From positions 62,001 through 126,000 of the IMG/VR virus record IMGVR_UViG_3300045999_009250: DNA of 64,000 nucleotides; one strand, 5' to 3'. Origin of the DNA: a virus. Below are positions 26,557 to 35,612 of this stretch, one piece after another. The notes beneath the pieces were generated by a model. It was given only the letters and a program-made list of their open reading frames with translations. It did not search any database and was not told where the DNA came from. How positions within the stretch are numbered: position 1 is the first letter of the stretch; each line of letters begins with the position of its first letter. The translations under genes and the position numbers were made by a program.

Positions 26557-26567
26557 TCGTATATTGG
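26537..26567 (+). promoter_or_regulatory. Promoter TTG-N20-TATATTGG for the main glycan operon
   Basis: TTG 26537-26539 inside the upstream coding end, TATATTGG 26560-26567; ATG 4 bases later. No further copy occurs until 35419, so it may drive all eleven genes to 35416. Confidence 0.6.
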
Positions 26568-26571
26568 CAGT

Positions 26572-27222
26572 ATGAAAATTAGTTATGCAATTACTGTCTG
26601 TAACGAACTAGAAGAAATAAAACAACTATTACCTTTTCTAATCGAAAATAAAAGAAAAGAAGATGAAATAGTTGTTTTTTTCGACTCAGTTAATGGTTCT
26701 CAAGAAGTAGAACAATATTTAAGAAGTATTGAACCTGGTTTGACCTATACCCCAATTGAAAATTATACTTTTAGATGGTATGGTTATGATTTTTATGGTG
26801 ATTTTTCTAATATGAAAAATGAACTTACTGAATTTTGTAAAGGTGATTATATATTCAATATAGATGCTGATGAAATGATTTCTAAAGATTTTATTGAGGT
26901 ATTACCTTTAATCATTGAAAATAATCCTGAAGTAGAATTTTATTGGGTCCCAAGAGAAAATTACGTAACAGGAATAACTCAAGAACATATTCAAAAATGG
27001 GGTTGGAAATTAGATAATTACAACAGAATAAATTACCCAGATTATCAAGGTCGTATTTACAAAAATGAACCTAATAGAATTATGTGGGTAAATAAGGTTC
27101 ATGAAAGAATTGTAGGATATAAACATTATTCAACATTACCTGATAACCAGGCTTTTTCAATAAACCATACAAAAACAATAGAAAAACAAGAAAAACAAAA
27201 CGAGTTTTATAATACAATATGA
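26572..27222 (+). CDS. GT2-family glycosyltransferase
   Basis: 216 residues, GT-A fold. ISYAITVCNELEEI start and the metal-binding FNIDADEMI (D-x-D) near 100; YWVPRENYVTG and WVNKVHERIVG match the WaaE/GT2-like group. Transfers a sugar from a nucleotide donor; specificity unknown. Four-base overlap with the next gene. Confidence 0.82.
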   Translation: MKISYAITVCNELEEIKQLLPFLIENKRKEDEIVVFFDSVNGSQEVEQYLRSIEPGLTYTPIENYTFRWYGYDFYGDFSNMKNELTEFCKGDYIFNIDADEMISKDFIEVLPLIIENNPEVEFYWVPRENYVTGITQEHIQKWGWKLDNYNRINYPDYQGRIYKNEPNRIMWVNKVHERIVGYKHYSTLPDNQAFSINHTKTIEKQEKQNEFYNTI

Positions 27223-28031
27223 AAATAAAAACATCCCATTTTGATAAAAAATTATTTGAAGATAAACTTCAACATTTATCCCATTTAGATTTTTCGTTAT
27301 TCGTAGAAACTCCTCCACAATCACAAGATGAATTATCAAACATAAACATTATTTCATTCCAAGAACCTAATGAGTATTTTGGTTTACATGATTGGACTAT
27401 CCAAAATAAAAATTTATTTGATGTTATACTAACACAAAGTGATAAAGTATTAAATAATTGTGACAATGCTACTTTCCAACCGTTTGGACATACTTGGTTA
27501 CAACCAGATCAATATAATAAAGAACATGATAAAAATTTTCAATTATCTCACTTATGTGGTAAATTATTAAAAACATATGGTCATTCTTTAAGACATGAAA
27601 CTTTAGCAAGACAAAATGAATTTAATATTCCTCTTAAATTTTATGATGTTTATGGAGATAGAAATAACATTGAAGATGCTCGTTTAGGTAAAGAATTTAT
27701 ATTTGGAGATTCACAATTTGGAGTAGTAATTGAAAATACTTCACGTAGAGGATATTTTACTGAAAAAATATTAGATTGTTTTTTACTTAAAACTATTCCA
27801 ATTTATTGGGGTTGTTCGAATATTGGGGATTTTTTTGATATAGACGGTATTATTACGTTTAATAACGTAGATGATTTAATATATATATCTAATAATTTAA
27901 CAGAAGATTATTATGAATCTAAAAAAGAAATTATAAATAAAAATTGGGAATTAGCTTTAAAGTTTGTACATTACGAACAAAATATAATAAATAAAATAGA
28001 AGAAATTTTTAAACACAACAATATAATATGA
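27219..28031 (+). CDS. GT10-like (fucosyltransferase family) glycosyltransferase
   Basis: 270 residues. VVIENTSRRGYFTEKILDCF and KTIPIYWGCSNI are the GT10 donor-binding signature (Y-x-TEK, then P-I-Y-x-G). Family members usually transfer fucose from GDP-fucose; here the sugar could instead be the deoxysugar made by the downstream genes. Overlaps genes on both sides by 4 bases. Confidence 0.78.
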   Translation: MKIKTSHFDKKLFEDKLQHLSHLDFSLFVETPPQSQDELSNINIISFQEPNEYFGLHDWTIQNKNLFDVILTQSDKVLNNCDNATFQPFGHTWLQPDQYNKEHDKNFQLSHLCGKLLKTYGHSLRHETLARQNEFNIPLKFYDVYGDRNNIEDARLGKEFIFGDSQFGVVIENTSRRGYFTEKILDCFLLKTIPIYWGCSNIGDFFDIDGIITFNNVDDLIYISNNLTEDYYESKKEIINKNWELALKFVHYEQNIINKIEEIFKHNNII

Positions 28032-29170
28032 AAAAAATATGGTACGCCCCCTATAAGTTTGAATCTTATGGAGAAGAAGAAATTAAAGCAGTAGAAGAAT
28101 CATTACGTTCAGGGTGGTTAGGTGGACAAGGTCCTAAATCTGTTGAATTTGAAGAAAAAATTGCTAAACGTTTCGGAAAAAAATATGGAGTGTTTGTAAA
28201 CTCAGGATCATCAGCTTGTTTATTAGCATTAGCTTGTTTACAATTACCAAAAGGAACCAAAGTTATTACACCAGCTTGTACATTTTCAACAACATTAGCT
28301 CCTATGATTCAATTAGGACTTAACCCAGTATTTGTAGATGTAGGATTAAACGATTACGTAGCTGACATCGATCAAATAATAGAAGCTATTACACCTGAAG
28401 TTAAAGTAATTATGTTACCTAATTTAATTGGTAACAAACCAGATTGGAAAAAACTAAAAAATGATATAAAATTTTTAGGTAGAAAAGATATTATATTAAT
28501 TGAAGATTCGGCAGATACTATTACTAATACTCCTGAGTCAGATATTGCTACTACAAGTTTTTATGCTTCTCATGTTATTACTGCTGGTGGTACAGGAGGT
28601 ATGGTGATGTTTAATGATAAAAAATTAGTAAATGTTTGTCTTCAATTTAGAGATTGGGGTCGTTTAGGTGGAGATTCTGAAATAATGTCTGATCGTTTTA
28701 ATCATATGGTTGATGATATTCCTTATGATCATAAATTTTTATATAGTGTTTTAGGATACAATTTTAAATCATCAGAAATGAATGCTGCTTTTGGTTTAGT
28801 TCAATTAAAACGATTTGAGAATTTTGAACAAATTAGAAGAAAAAATGTCGAGCGTTATATTGAAAATCTTAAAGATGTAAAAGAAATTTTATTACCTGAT
28901 GATTCTATCCACCCTAATTGGTTAGCTATTCCTTTACAAACAGAAAAAAGATATGAGTTACTTAATTTTTTAGAAGATAATAATATTCAAACTAGAGTAA
29001 CATTTGCTGGTAATGTAACTCGCCATCCTGCCTATAGAGAATATTTACAAGATTTTACAAACTCTGATATTATTATGAAAAATGGATTTTTATTAGGAGC
29101 ACATCATGGAATGACTGTTGGTGATGTGGATTATGTATGTGATAAAATTAAAGAATTTTTTAATAAATGA
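28028..29170 (+). CDS. DegT-fold sugar 3-dehydratase-like enzyme (ColD/RfbH type)
   Basis: 380 residues of the DegT/DnrJ/EryC1/StrS fold. FVNSGSSACLLALACL binds the cofactor phosphate and LIEDSAD the pyridine ring. The position of the PLP-binding Lys is His182 (SFYASHVITAGG), as in ColD and RfbH, which deoxygenate C3 of a hexose rather than transaminate. RDWGR and YDHKFLYSVLGYNFKSSEM also match RfbH, but the Fe-S Cys residues of RfbH are absent, closer to ColD. Predicts a 3-deoxysugar. Confidence 0.75.
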   Translation: MKKIWYAPYKFESYGEEEIKAVEESLRSGWLGGQGPKSVEFEEKIAKRFGKKYGVFVNSGSSACLLALACLQLPKGTKVITPACTFSTTLAPMIQLGLNPVFVDVGLNDYVADIDQIIEAITPEVKVIMLPNLIGNKPDWKKLKNDIKFLGRKDIILIEDSADTITNTPESDIATTSFYASHVITAGGTGGMVMFNDKKLVNVCLQFRDWGRLGGDSEIMSDRFNHMVDDIPYDHKFLYSVLGYNFKSSEMNAAFGLVQLKRFENFEQIRRKNVERYIENLKDVKEILLPDDSIHPNWLAIPLQTEKRYELLNFLEDNNIQTRVTFAGNVTRHPAYREYLQDFTNSDIIMKNGFLLGAHHGMTVGDVDYVCDKIKEFFNK

Positions 29171-29784
29171 TAGATTTAAAAAAACAAATAGTCAAAATTG
29201 CTTTTAAGCACAAATTAAGTCACTTAGGAAGTTACCTTTCTAGTGTTGATATAATAGATGAAATATATTCTAAAATGAATAAAGATGATATATTCATCCT
29301 ATCCTCAGGACATGCTTCATTAGCGATGTATGTTTGTATAGAAAAATATTTTGGTATTGATGCTGAAATGTTATTTTTAAAACATGGAGGTCACCCTCAT
29401 AGAGATGAAGAAAATAAGATTCATTGTTCAACAGGTAGTTTAGGTTTAGGTTTACCTATAGCATTAGGTAGAGCATTAGCTAATCCAAATAGAAAAGTAT
29501 GGGTATTAATTAGTGATGGTGAGGCAGCTGAAGGAAGTATTTGGGAATCACTTAAAACAATTCAAGAATTAAATATTAACAATATTGAGGTATTTGTTAA
29601 TATAAATGGATTGTGTGCTTATAAAGAAGTAGATATTGATTACATGTCAATAAGACTTAAATCATTTTTACCTCGAATTGAATTAAGATACACTACAGTA
29701 GAACAATATCCTTTTTTAAAGGGATTAAATGCTCACTACCATGTAATGTCAGAAGAAAATTATAATCAAGTTATAAACATATGA
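29167..29784 (+). CDS. Transketolase-like subunit, N-terminal (ThDP-binding) half
   Basis: 205 residues. SSGHASLAMYVCIEKYF, STGSLGLGLPIALGRAL and the ThDP/Mg motif SDGEAAEGSIWESL with a downstream Asn are those of the pyrophosphate-binding half of transketolase. The other half is the next gene (4-base overlap). Too short for a normal transketolase N-half (about 280). Probably moves a two-carbon unit onto a sugar in the island's pathway. Confidence 0.85.
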   Translation: MIDLKKQIVKIAFKHKLSHLGSYLSSVDIIDEIYSKMNKDDIFILSSGHASLAMYVCIEKYFGIDAEMLFLKHGGHPHRDEENKIHCSTGSLGLGLPIALGRALANPNRKVWVLISDGEAAEGSIWESLKTIQELNINNIEVFVNINGLCAYKEVDIDYMSIRLKSFLPRIELRYTTVEQYPFLKGLNAHYHVMSEENYNQVINI

Positions 29785-30257
29785 GAAAAGAATTCGCACA
29801 ACTATTACATACCGAAATGATTAATAATCCTGATATTTATTTAATCACAGGTGATCTAGGATATGGATTATGGGATAAAATCAAAAATGATTATCCTAAT
29901 AGATTTTACAATGTTGGATCTTCAGAAATGGCTATGATGGGAGCAGCTATTGGTTTAGCTATGGATGGAAAAATTCCATATGTTTACTCAATTACACCAT
30001 TTGCCATCTACAGACCATTTGAAATGATTAGAAATTATCTTGATCACGAAAATATCCCAGTAAATATTGTTGGAGGAGGTAGAGATAGAGATTATAGTTA
30101 TTTAGGATTTTCACACTGGTCACACGATGATAGAAGAATAATGGGTGTTTTTGATAATGTAAAATCATTTTGGCCTGAAGATGAAGATGAATTGCTAAAT
30201 AGTTTTCAATTTTCACTTACAAAACAATCACCTACTTATATAAATCTTAAACGATGA
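29781..30257 (+). CDS. Transketolase-like subunit, pyrimidine-binding half
   Basis: 158 residues. LITGDLGYG and NVGSSEMAMMGAAIGLAMDG (catalytic Glu that activates ThDP) match the Pyr domain; GGGRDRDYSYLGFSHWSHDD follows. The usual third transketolase domain is missing, so the pair is a minimal split enzyme. Overlaps both neighbours by 4 bases. Confidence 0.83.
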   Translation: MRKEFAQLLHTEMINNPDIYLITGDLGYGLWDKIKNDYPNRFYNVGSSEMAMMGAAIGLAMDGKIPYVYSITPFAIYRPFEMIRNYLDHENIPVNIVGGGRDRDYSYLGFSHWSHDDRRIMGVFDNVKSFWPEDEDELLNSFQFSLTKQSPTYINLKR

Positions 30258-31033
30258 ATGTATTAATAACAGGTGGAAATGGTTATGTTGCTAAAAGTCT
30301 TTATAATGCTTTAAAAGAAAAATATAATATAACTTTAATTACAAGAAAAAATTTTGATTTAACAGATTCATTTGAAACTCTTAAATTTTTTTCTAATAAA
30401 TATTTTGATATTGTAATCCATACTGCGGCTGTTGGTGGTAGTAGACTCAAACCAGAAAACTCGTCTACTATGGATCAAAATCTTCAAATGTATTATAATT
30501 TATTATCATGTAAAAACAAATACAATAAATTTATATATTTTGGTTCAGGAGCAGAAATATATAACCCTGAATCACCATATGGTTTAAGTAAAAGAGTAAT
30601 TGCTAAATCAACATCAGAAATTGAAAATTTTTATAATATAAGAATATTTGGTGTGTTTGATGAAAATGAATTAGATACTAGATTTATAAAAACATGTATT
30701 AGAAAATATATTAATAAAGAACCAATGTTGGTACAAGATAAAAAAATGTCCTTCTTCTATATGCAAGATTTAATTACATTAGTAGATCATCATATTCAAA
30801 CCCCCTCAAGTTCTTTATTAAAAGAAAGTAATTGTGCTTATCTTAACTCAACTTCATTAATAGATATAGCTAATATTATAAATGAACTAGATGATTATAA
30901 AGTTCCAATTTATATAGATACACAAGTAGGAAAAGATTATGAATCAAAATATAATGCTCCGTATTTACTAAAATATATTGGATTAAATCAAGGAATTATA
31001 AAAACATATAATAAATTAAAAAATGAATATTAA
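30254..31033 (+). CDS. NAD-dependent sugar epimerase/reductase (extended SDR)
   Basis: 259 residues. Rossmann motif ITGGNGYVAKSL (GxxGxxx), VIHTAAVGG, and catalytic YGLSK (YxxxK). Resembles GDP-fucose synthase-type epimerase/reductases, though shorter (usual about 310). Probably finishes the nucleotide deoxysugar made by the two previous steps. Overlaps the next gene by 11 bases. Confidence 0.83.
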   Translation: MNVLITGGNGYVAKSLYNALKEKYNITLITRKNFDLTDSFETLKFFSNKYFDIVIHTAAVGGSRLKPENSSTMDQNLQMYYNLLSCKNKYNKFIYFGSGAEIYNPESPYGLSKRVIAKSTSEIENFYNIRIFGVFDENELDTRFIKTCIRKYINKEPMLVQDKKMSFFYMQDLITLVDHHIQTPSSSLLKESNCAYLNSTSLIDIANIINELDDYKVPIYIDTQVGKDYESKYNAPYLLKYIGLNQGIIKTYNKLKNEY

Positions 31034-31964
31034 AATAACGCTCCATATAATGCCATGGGATATAGATTGTGCATTATTAGTTTTTGATAAATTAAAACAA
31101 TCTTCTTATTTTATTAGTAATGAAGATAAAATTTATATTGATTCTTTTTTAAATTTATCTCACGACATTATTGATTGGGATAATTCTTCATTTCCAAAAG
31201 AATATTTTATAAAAAAATATCAAATATTAGATGATCTAGTTAAAAATGTTTTTATCCATAAACCATTTATATATGACAAAGAAGGAATTTATGGTCATTT
31301 AGATTCCCAAAAAACCATAATTGAACCATTTATTGATTATTACATAGGATTATGTCCTGATGTTGAATTTCAAGAACATCTTCTTTATTATTTAATAGAA
31401 TCAGCAAAACAAATAAAAAATGAATATTTTGTTTTAACTCCTCAAATTTTTAAGAGTTGGGATTCAAGTTGGGATATTTTAGTAAATGATAAATTTCAAG
31501 ACATCCCTTACAATCAATGTTATAATATTGATATTCATAAAATAAGACATGACTGTTTAGAATTAGACACTCCTACACTTAAACTTTCTCCTGGTTTTAA
31601 ATTTGCTGGTTGGCTTGATTTGTATAGTAAAAATTTTTATGAAAAATTAATACCTACTTTAGATGAATGGAAAGGATATGGTCCTTGGGATTTATATGCT
31701 ATGAATGTATGTAATATTGCAAAATCTAAAGGAGTAGATGTTGAACAATATATTTTAGAAAACCAAGTAATATGGTTTAAAGATGTAGGTTGTTGGCAAA
31801 ATGAAGAAGAACATGCGGGTCATGGAAAAATAAGATTAATTTATAAAGATTTTTTAACAATAAAACTTGGAAGACAAGAACAAAGATCGTATATTGATAC
31901 AAATATTATTCATTATTTAAACCAATGGATAGAATATGCTAAAAATAATAATATAATTAAATAA
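31023..31964 (+). CDS. Unknown protein of the glycan operon, possibly glycosyltransferase
   Basis: 313 residues, aromatic- and acid-rich. The central segments NEYFVLTPQIFKSWDSSW and LKLSPGFKFAGWLDLYSKNFY look like GT-A folds that check a ruler strand, but I see no clear D-x-D, so function stays open. Position among sugar genes suggests a role in the same pathway. Confidence 0.6.
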   Translation: MNIKITLHIMPWDIDCALLVFDKLKQSSYFISNEDKIYIDSFLNLSHDIIDWDNSSFPKEYFIKKYQILDDLVKNVFIHKPFIYDKEGIYGHLDSQKTIIEPFIDYYIGLCPDVEFQEHLLYYLIESAKQIKNEYFVLTPQIFKSWDSSWDILVNDKFQDIPYNQCYNIDIHKIRHDCLELDTPTLKLSPGFKFAGWLDLYSKNFYEKLIPTLDEWKGYGPWDLYAMNVCNIAKSKGVDVEQYILENQVIWFKDVGCWQNEEEHAGHGKIRLIYKDFLTIKLGRQEQRSYIDTNIIHYLNQWIEYAKNNNIIK

Positions 31965-31967
31965 AAA

Positions 31968-32666
31968 ATGATAAAAACAATAACAACTTATGAAGATCTA
32001 GTTCAAGATCTTATTGACAACAAAATTACAATGGTTAGACCAGATGAATTTAAAACTATATTTAAACATTATCCTAAAATACAACAAGTAGAAGGAGATG
32101 TAGTAGAATGTGGTGTTTGGAGAGGAGGTTTTTCAATATTTCTTAGTTATATATTCCAGGATAAAAACATTTGGGTTTGTGATTCATATGAAGGTTTTCA
32201 ACCACCTGAAATAGCTAAACATCAATATGATAAAGAAAGACATACTCATCTTGTTACTCACAACGCTGTAGGTCCATTAGCTATTAGTCTTGAAGAAGTT
32301 CAATTACATTTTAAAACATATGGTTTAGGTGAAGAAGAAAGAATTAAATTCTTAAAAGGATTTGTTAAAGATACTTTACCAACATCAGGAATTGAAAAAG
32401 TTTCATTATTAAGAATAGACGTAGATGCTTATTCTGCTACATTAGAAACATTAGAGGAATTATATGATAAAGTACAACCTGGAGGATATATAATATTTGA
32501 TGATTCTTGTTTATATGAAACTTTAGATGCTATTAAAACATTTTTTAAACAAAGAAATATAGAAGAATATATTTTACACCCTGTTACTGATGAAAAATTA
32601 TCATTAAATGCTCAACACACAAATGATGATTCAGGTTTTCCCGCAGGTTGTTATATTATAAAATAA
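31968..32666 (+). CDS. TylF/MycF-type O-methyltransferase
   Basis: 232 residues. GDVVECGVWRGGFSIF binds SAM; WVCDSYEGF, LRIDVDAYSATLETLEELYD and GGYIIFDDS are TylF-family signatures (metal-binding Asp pair). Such enzymes methylate sugar hydroxyls. Starts 3 bases after the preceding gene. Confidence 0.85.
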   Translation: MIKTITTYEDLVQDLIDNKITMVRPDEFKTIFKHYPKIQQVEGDVVECGVWRGGFSIFLSYIFQDKNIWVCDSYEGFQPPEIAKHQYDKERHTHLVTHNAVGPLAISLEEVQLHFKTYGLGEEERIKFLKGFVKDTLPTSGIEKVSLLRIDVDAYSATLETLEELYDKVQPGGYIIFDDSCLYETLDAIKTFFKQRNIEEYILHPVTDEKLSLNAQHTNDDSGFPAGCYIIK

Positions 32667-32673
32667 ATAAAAT

Positions 32674-33405
32674 ATGAAAAAAACATTAACTCAAATTGCA
32701 AATGCAGTTGTTTCCCAAAATGGGGAATCAAATGGGATTGATAAAGGAACAATTAAGAATTCATGTCATGGGTTTACAAAAGCATATGATAATATATTAA
32801 CTCCTTTAAGAGAAAAACCTATTCTTATGTTAGAAATAGGAGTATCGGGAGGGGGTTCCCTTAAAATGTGGGAAGAATATTTCACAGATGTTACAATTAT
32901 TGCTCTAGACATTGTTGATGAGACTCATCTATCAAATAATAAAACTTTTGTTTATCAATTAGATCAATCTAATGAAACTCAATTACAGAATTTTGTAAAT
33001 CAATGTAACGAAAATGGATATGAATTTGATTTTATTATTGATGATGGAAGTCATCATATGAGAGACCAACAATTAACATTAGCTTATTTATTTCCATTAC
33101 TAAAACCTCAAGGAATATACATTATAGAAGATCTTCATACATCTTTACTTCCTAATGGTTACCCAATATATGGAAAACTTATAGAAATTCACCCAAACAG
33201 ACATAATACTACATTAAATTATCTTTCTCATGGTATAGATAGCATTTATATTACGGCAGAACAAAATAAATATTTAAATGAAAATATTGATTATATCAAT
33301 ATACATAATATATTTAATCCTATTATAGATACATGGCATGAATCTTTAGGTGTAGGAAAACCATATAAAGGAAGAAGCATAACATCATTCATATTTAAAA
33401 AATAA
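32674..33405 (+). CDS. Class I methyltransferase (MycE-like)
   Basis: 243 residues. ILMLEIGVSGGGSLKMWEEYF is the SAM-binding start, FIIDDGSHHMRDQQLTLAYL a metal/catalytic segment, and GIYIIEDLHTS follows, as in MycE-like sugar O-methyltransferases. Second methyltransferase in the row. Confidence 0.8.
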   Translation: MKKTLTQIANAVVSQNGESNGIDKGTIKNSCHGFTKAYDNILTPLREKPILMLEIGVSGGGSLKMWEEYFTDVTIIALDIVDETHLSNNKTFVYQLDQSNETQLQNFVNQCNENGYEFDFIIDDGSHHMRDQQLTLAYLFPLLKPQGIYIIEDLHTSLLPNGYPIYGKLIEIHPNRHNTTLNYLSHGIDSIYITAEQNKYLNENIDYINIHNIFNPIIDTWHESLGVGKPYKGRSITSFIFKK

Positions 33406-33408
33406 AAA

Positions 33409-33990
33409 ATGAAAATAATTCAAATCGGGGCTAATAATGGAAAAGATAACGTTTTTGATTTCATTAAAGAAAATCAAAAATCACTAGAGTTAGCAATATT
33501 GATAGAACCTATACCTTTTATTATCAATGAATTAAAAGATCAGTATAAAGATATAAATAATATTGTAGTAGAAAATATAGCTATAACTAATGAAGAAAAT
33601 CTTGAACAAATGACTCTATATTATTTAGGAGATAGTAATTATGAAGTAAGTTCATTTAGTAAACATCATGTAATAACCCATAAACCTCCAGGTTCATCAT
33701 TTCCATTAGAATCATTAGAAGTTTCTTGTTTAACTATTAATAAGATTATGAATAAATATGATTTAGAAATAATAGATTATTTATTTATAGATACTGAAGG
33801 ATTAGATGTTCATATAATAGCTAGTATTGATTTTACAAAGTATAAAATTAAAAATATTATATTTGAAGCTGTTCATACTGATGGTGCATTTAGTAAAGGT
33901 GAAAATTTTAATAAAATATGTAATTATTTAAATCAATTAGGATATAATTTATCAAATATAGACCAATTAAACATAAAAGCTAGTTTATGA
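33409..33990 (+). CDS. FkbM-family methyltransferase
   Basis: 193 residues. IIQIGANNGKDNVFDF binds SAM; DYLFIDTEGLDVHIIASIDF is the FkbM hallmark. Short for the family (about 230-280) but with both signatures. Third methyltransferase; overlaps the next gene by 4 bases. Confidence 0.83.
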   Translation: MKIIQIGANNGKDNVFDFIKENQKSLELAILIEPIPFIINELKDQYKDINNIVVENIAITNEENLEQMTLYYLGDSNYEVSSFSKHHVITHKPPGSSFPLESLEVSCLTINKIMNKYDLEIIDYLFIDTEGLDVHIIASIDFTKYKIKNIIFEAVHTDGAFSKGENFNKICNYLNQLGYNLSNIDQLNIKASL

Positions 33991-34667
33991 AAATAATATA
34001 TAGAATATCAGACGCAGGTTACAATAAAGTAAAACCTGACTATATTAACAATGAAAATTGTTTAAGGAATTTCGTTCATGTGTTTGGTAATCAAAATTTA
34101 GAAATTATAGCAGATAACTGTAGTGAAGAAACACTACGTATGATTACTAAATATGTACATCCAAATAAAATACAAAATGTATCTATTGGACATGGAGCAG
34201 GAACATTTAATCTAGCTTTAGATAAAGCATTAGAATATGATGATGAAACAATAGTTTATTTTGTAGAGAATGATTACCTTCATAGAGAAAAATCACCAGA
34301 AGTTTTAGTTGAAGGATTACAATTAGGATATGATTATGTTTCTTTGTATGATCATCCTGATAAGTATATTAACGGAGCAAATCCATTTGTAGAAGATGGT
34401 GGGGAGGTAACAAGACTAATGCTAACAAATTCTTGTCATTGGAAGTTAACAAACTCTACAACTATGACATTTGCTGCTAGAGTAAGTACTTTAAAACAAG
34501 ATGAAGCAATCCTAAGAGATTTTACATCAGGAACACACCCCAACGACTTTCCAATGTTCTTAGCTTTAAGAGAAAAGCAACATGGATTAGTAACACCAGT
34601 ACCAGGATACTCTACACACGGAGAAACAGCTTGGTTAACACCTTTAACAGATTGGAGTAAGATATGA
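33987..34667 (+). CDS. Probable glycosyltransferase
   Basis: 226 residues. IYRISDAGYNK start, IGHGAGTFNLALDKALEY and YFVENDYLHREKSPEV (E-N-D in the place of D-x-D) fit a GT-A enzyme acting like GT2. C-terminal SGTHPNDFPMF and STHGETAWLTP resemble acceptor loops. Overlaps the neighbours by 4 bases. Confidence 0.65.
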   Translation: MKIIYRISDAGYNKVKPDYINNENCLRNFVHVFGNQNLEIIADNCSEETLRMITKYVHPNKIQNVSIGHGAGTFNLALDKALEYDDETIVYFVENDYLHREKSPEVLVEGLQLGYDYVSLYDHPDKYINGANPFVEDGGEVTRLMLTNSCHWKLTNSTTMTFAARVSTLKQDEAILRDFTSGTHPNDFPMFLALREKQHGLVTPVPGYSTHGETAWLTPLTDWSKI

Positions 34668-35416
34668 TAAGCGTAATTATACCAACATATAAGTCACCAG
34701 AGGCTTTGGATCTATGCTTACGTTCAGCAATTAAGGGTCAACAAAACGAAAATCAAATCATAGTGGTTATAGATGGCTTCTATGATATTAATAAAGAGGT
34801 ACTGGAAAAGTATGCTAATGATATTGAAATATTAGTTTTAGAAGAAAACGCAGGATTGTGTAGAGGTACTAATTTAGGAGTTTACAATGCTGAGTATGAT
34901 AAAATTCTTATTGTAAACGATGATAATGTATTTCCAATAGACTGGGACGTTCAACTTGAAAAAGTATATAATCCTCATTTTGTTATATCACCTAATCAAA
35001 TAGAACCAAACCCAAGTATGTTTAGACAATTTCATATTAGAGATTGTGGTCGTGATCCTAAAACATTTAGTTTAGAAAATTTTAATTTATATGAAGAACC
35101 ATTAAGAGGAAATCCAGATGATATGACCGGTTCTACATTACCTATATTAATGTCTAAAAAGATGTTTTTAAGTGTTGGTGGTTGGGATGAAAATTATCAA
35201 GACGGAATGGTAGCTGATTGGGATTTCTTTTTAAAATGCCAACTTATAGGATTAAAAATGATGAGAACATATAATTGTCATTTTTATCACTTTGCCTCTG
35301 TTTCTGTAAATGGAGAAAAAAGAAGACAAGCCGAATTAAATGGATATGAATATTCTAAATACAAGTGGGGTGATTATATAAAACACAATCCTGAAGATAA
35401 TTTGAAATATATTTAA
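34664..35416 (+). CDS. GT2-family glycosyltransferase
   Basis: 250 residues. Canonical GT2 start ISVIIPTYKSPEALDLCLRS, ENAGLCRGTNLGV, metal site VNDDNVFP and WDENYQDGMVADWDFF with the catalytic acidic ED-like region. Last gene of the glycan island; a new promoter begins 3 bases after its stop. Confidence 0.9.
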   Translation: MISVIIPTYKSPEALDLCLRSAIKGQQNENQIIVVIDGFYDINKEVLEKYANDIEILVLEENAGLCRGTNLGVYNAEYDKILIVNDDNVFPIDWDVQLEKVYNPHFVISPNQIEPNPSMFRQFHIRDCGRDPKTFSLENFNLYEEPLRGNPDDMTGSTLPILMSKKMFLSVGGWDENYQDGMVADWDFFLKCQLIGLKMMRTYNCHFYHFASVSVNGEKRRQAELNGYEYSKYKWGDYIKHNPEDNLKYI

Positions 35417-35418
35417 AT

Positions 35419-35449
35419 TTGGAAACTTAAAAAATAAATTGTATGTTTA
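35419..35449 (+). promoter_or_regulatory. Promoter TTG-N20-TATGTTTA after the glycan island
   Basis: TTG 35419-35421, TATGTTTA 35442-35449; ATG 4 bases later. Confidence 0.65.
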
Positions 35450-35453
35450 CCTT

Positions 35454-35612
35454 ATGATATTTGGATTTTATAATAGAACAGATGAAACACAGGAGATTAT
35501 TAATCGTACTGTATCCACATCAAGATTAAATGCTGCTAAACATTTCGCAGAACGCAAACAACTTCCACTAAAAGAATTTTTAAAAATATTTGCTGTTAAA
35601 TGTTTAATATAA
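35454..35612 (+). CDS. 52-residue protein of unknown function
   Basis: A short frame starting 4 bases after the promoter: MIFGFYNRTDETQEIINRT, then SRLNAAKHFAERKQLPLKEF. It overlaps the next gene by 13 bases. The residues ARLNAAKHFAERK-type helix suggests a small nucleic-acid or phage-protein binder, without a family match. Confidence 0.55.
   Translation: MIFGFYNRTDETQEIINRTVSTSRLNAAKHFAERKQLPLKEFLKIFAVKCLI

Noticed and set aside
28028-29170. Ordinary sugar aminotransferase
   Set aside because: The PLP lysine is replaced by His182, as in ColD/RfbH dehydratases.
23365-35416. Bacterial chromosome (capsule or O-antigen locus) rather than phage
   Set aside because: The same promoter type runs through both sides, and phage replication genes flank the island on the left with phage accessory genes on the right.
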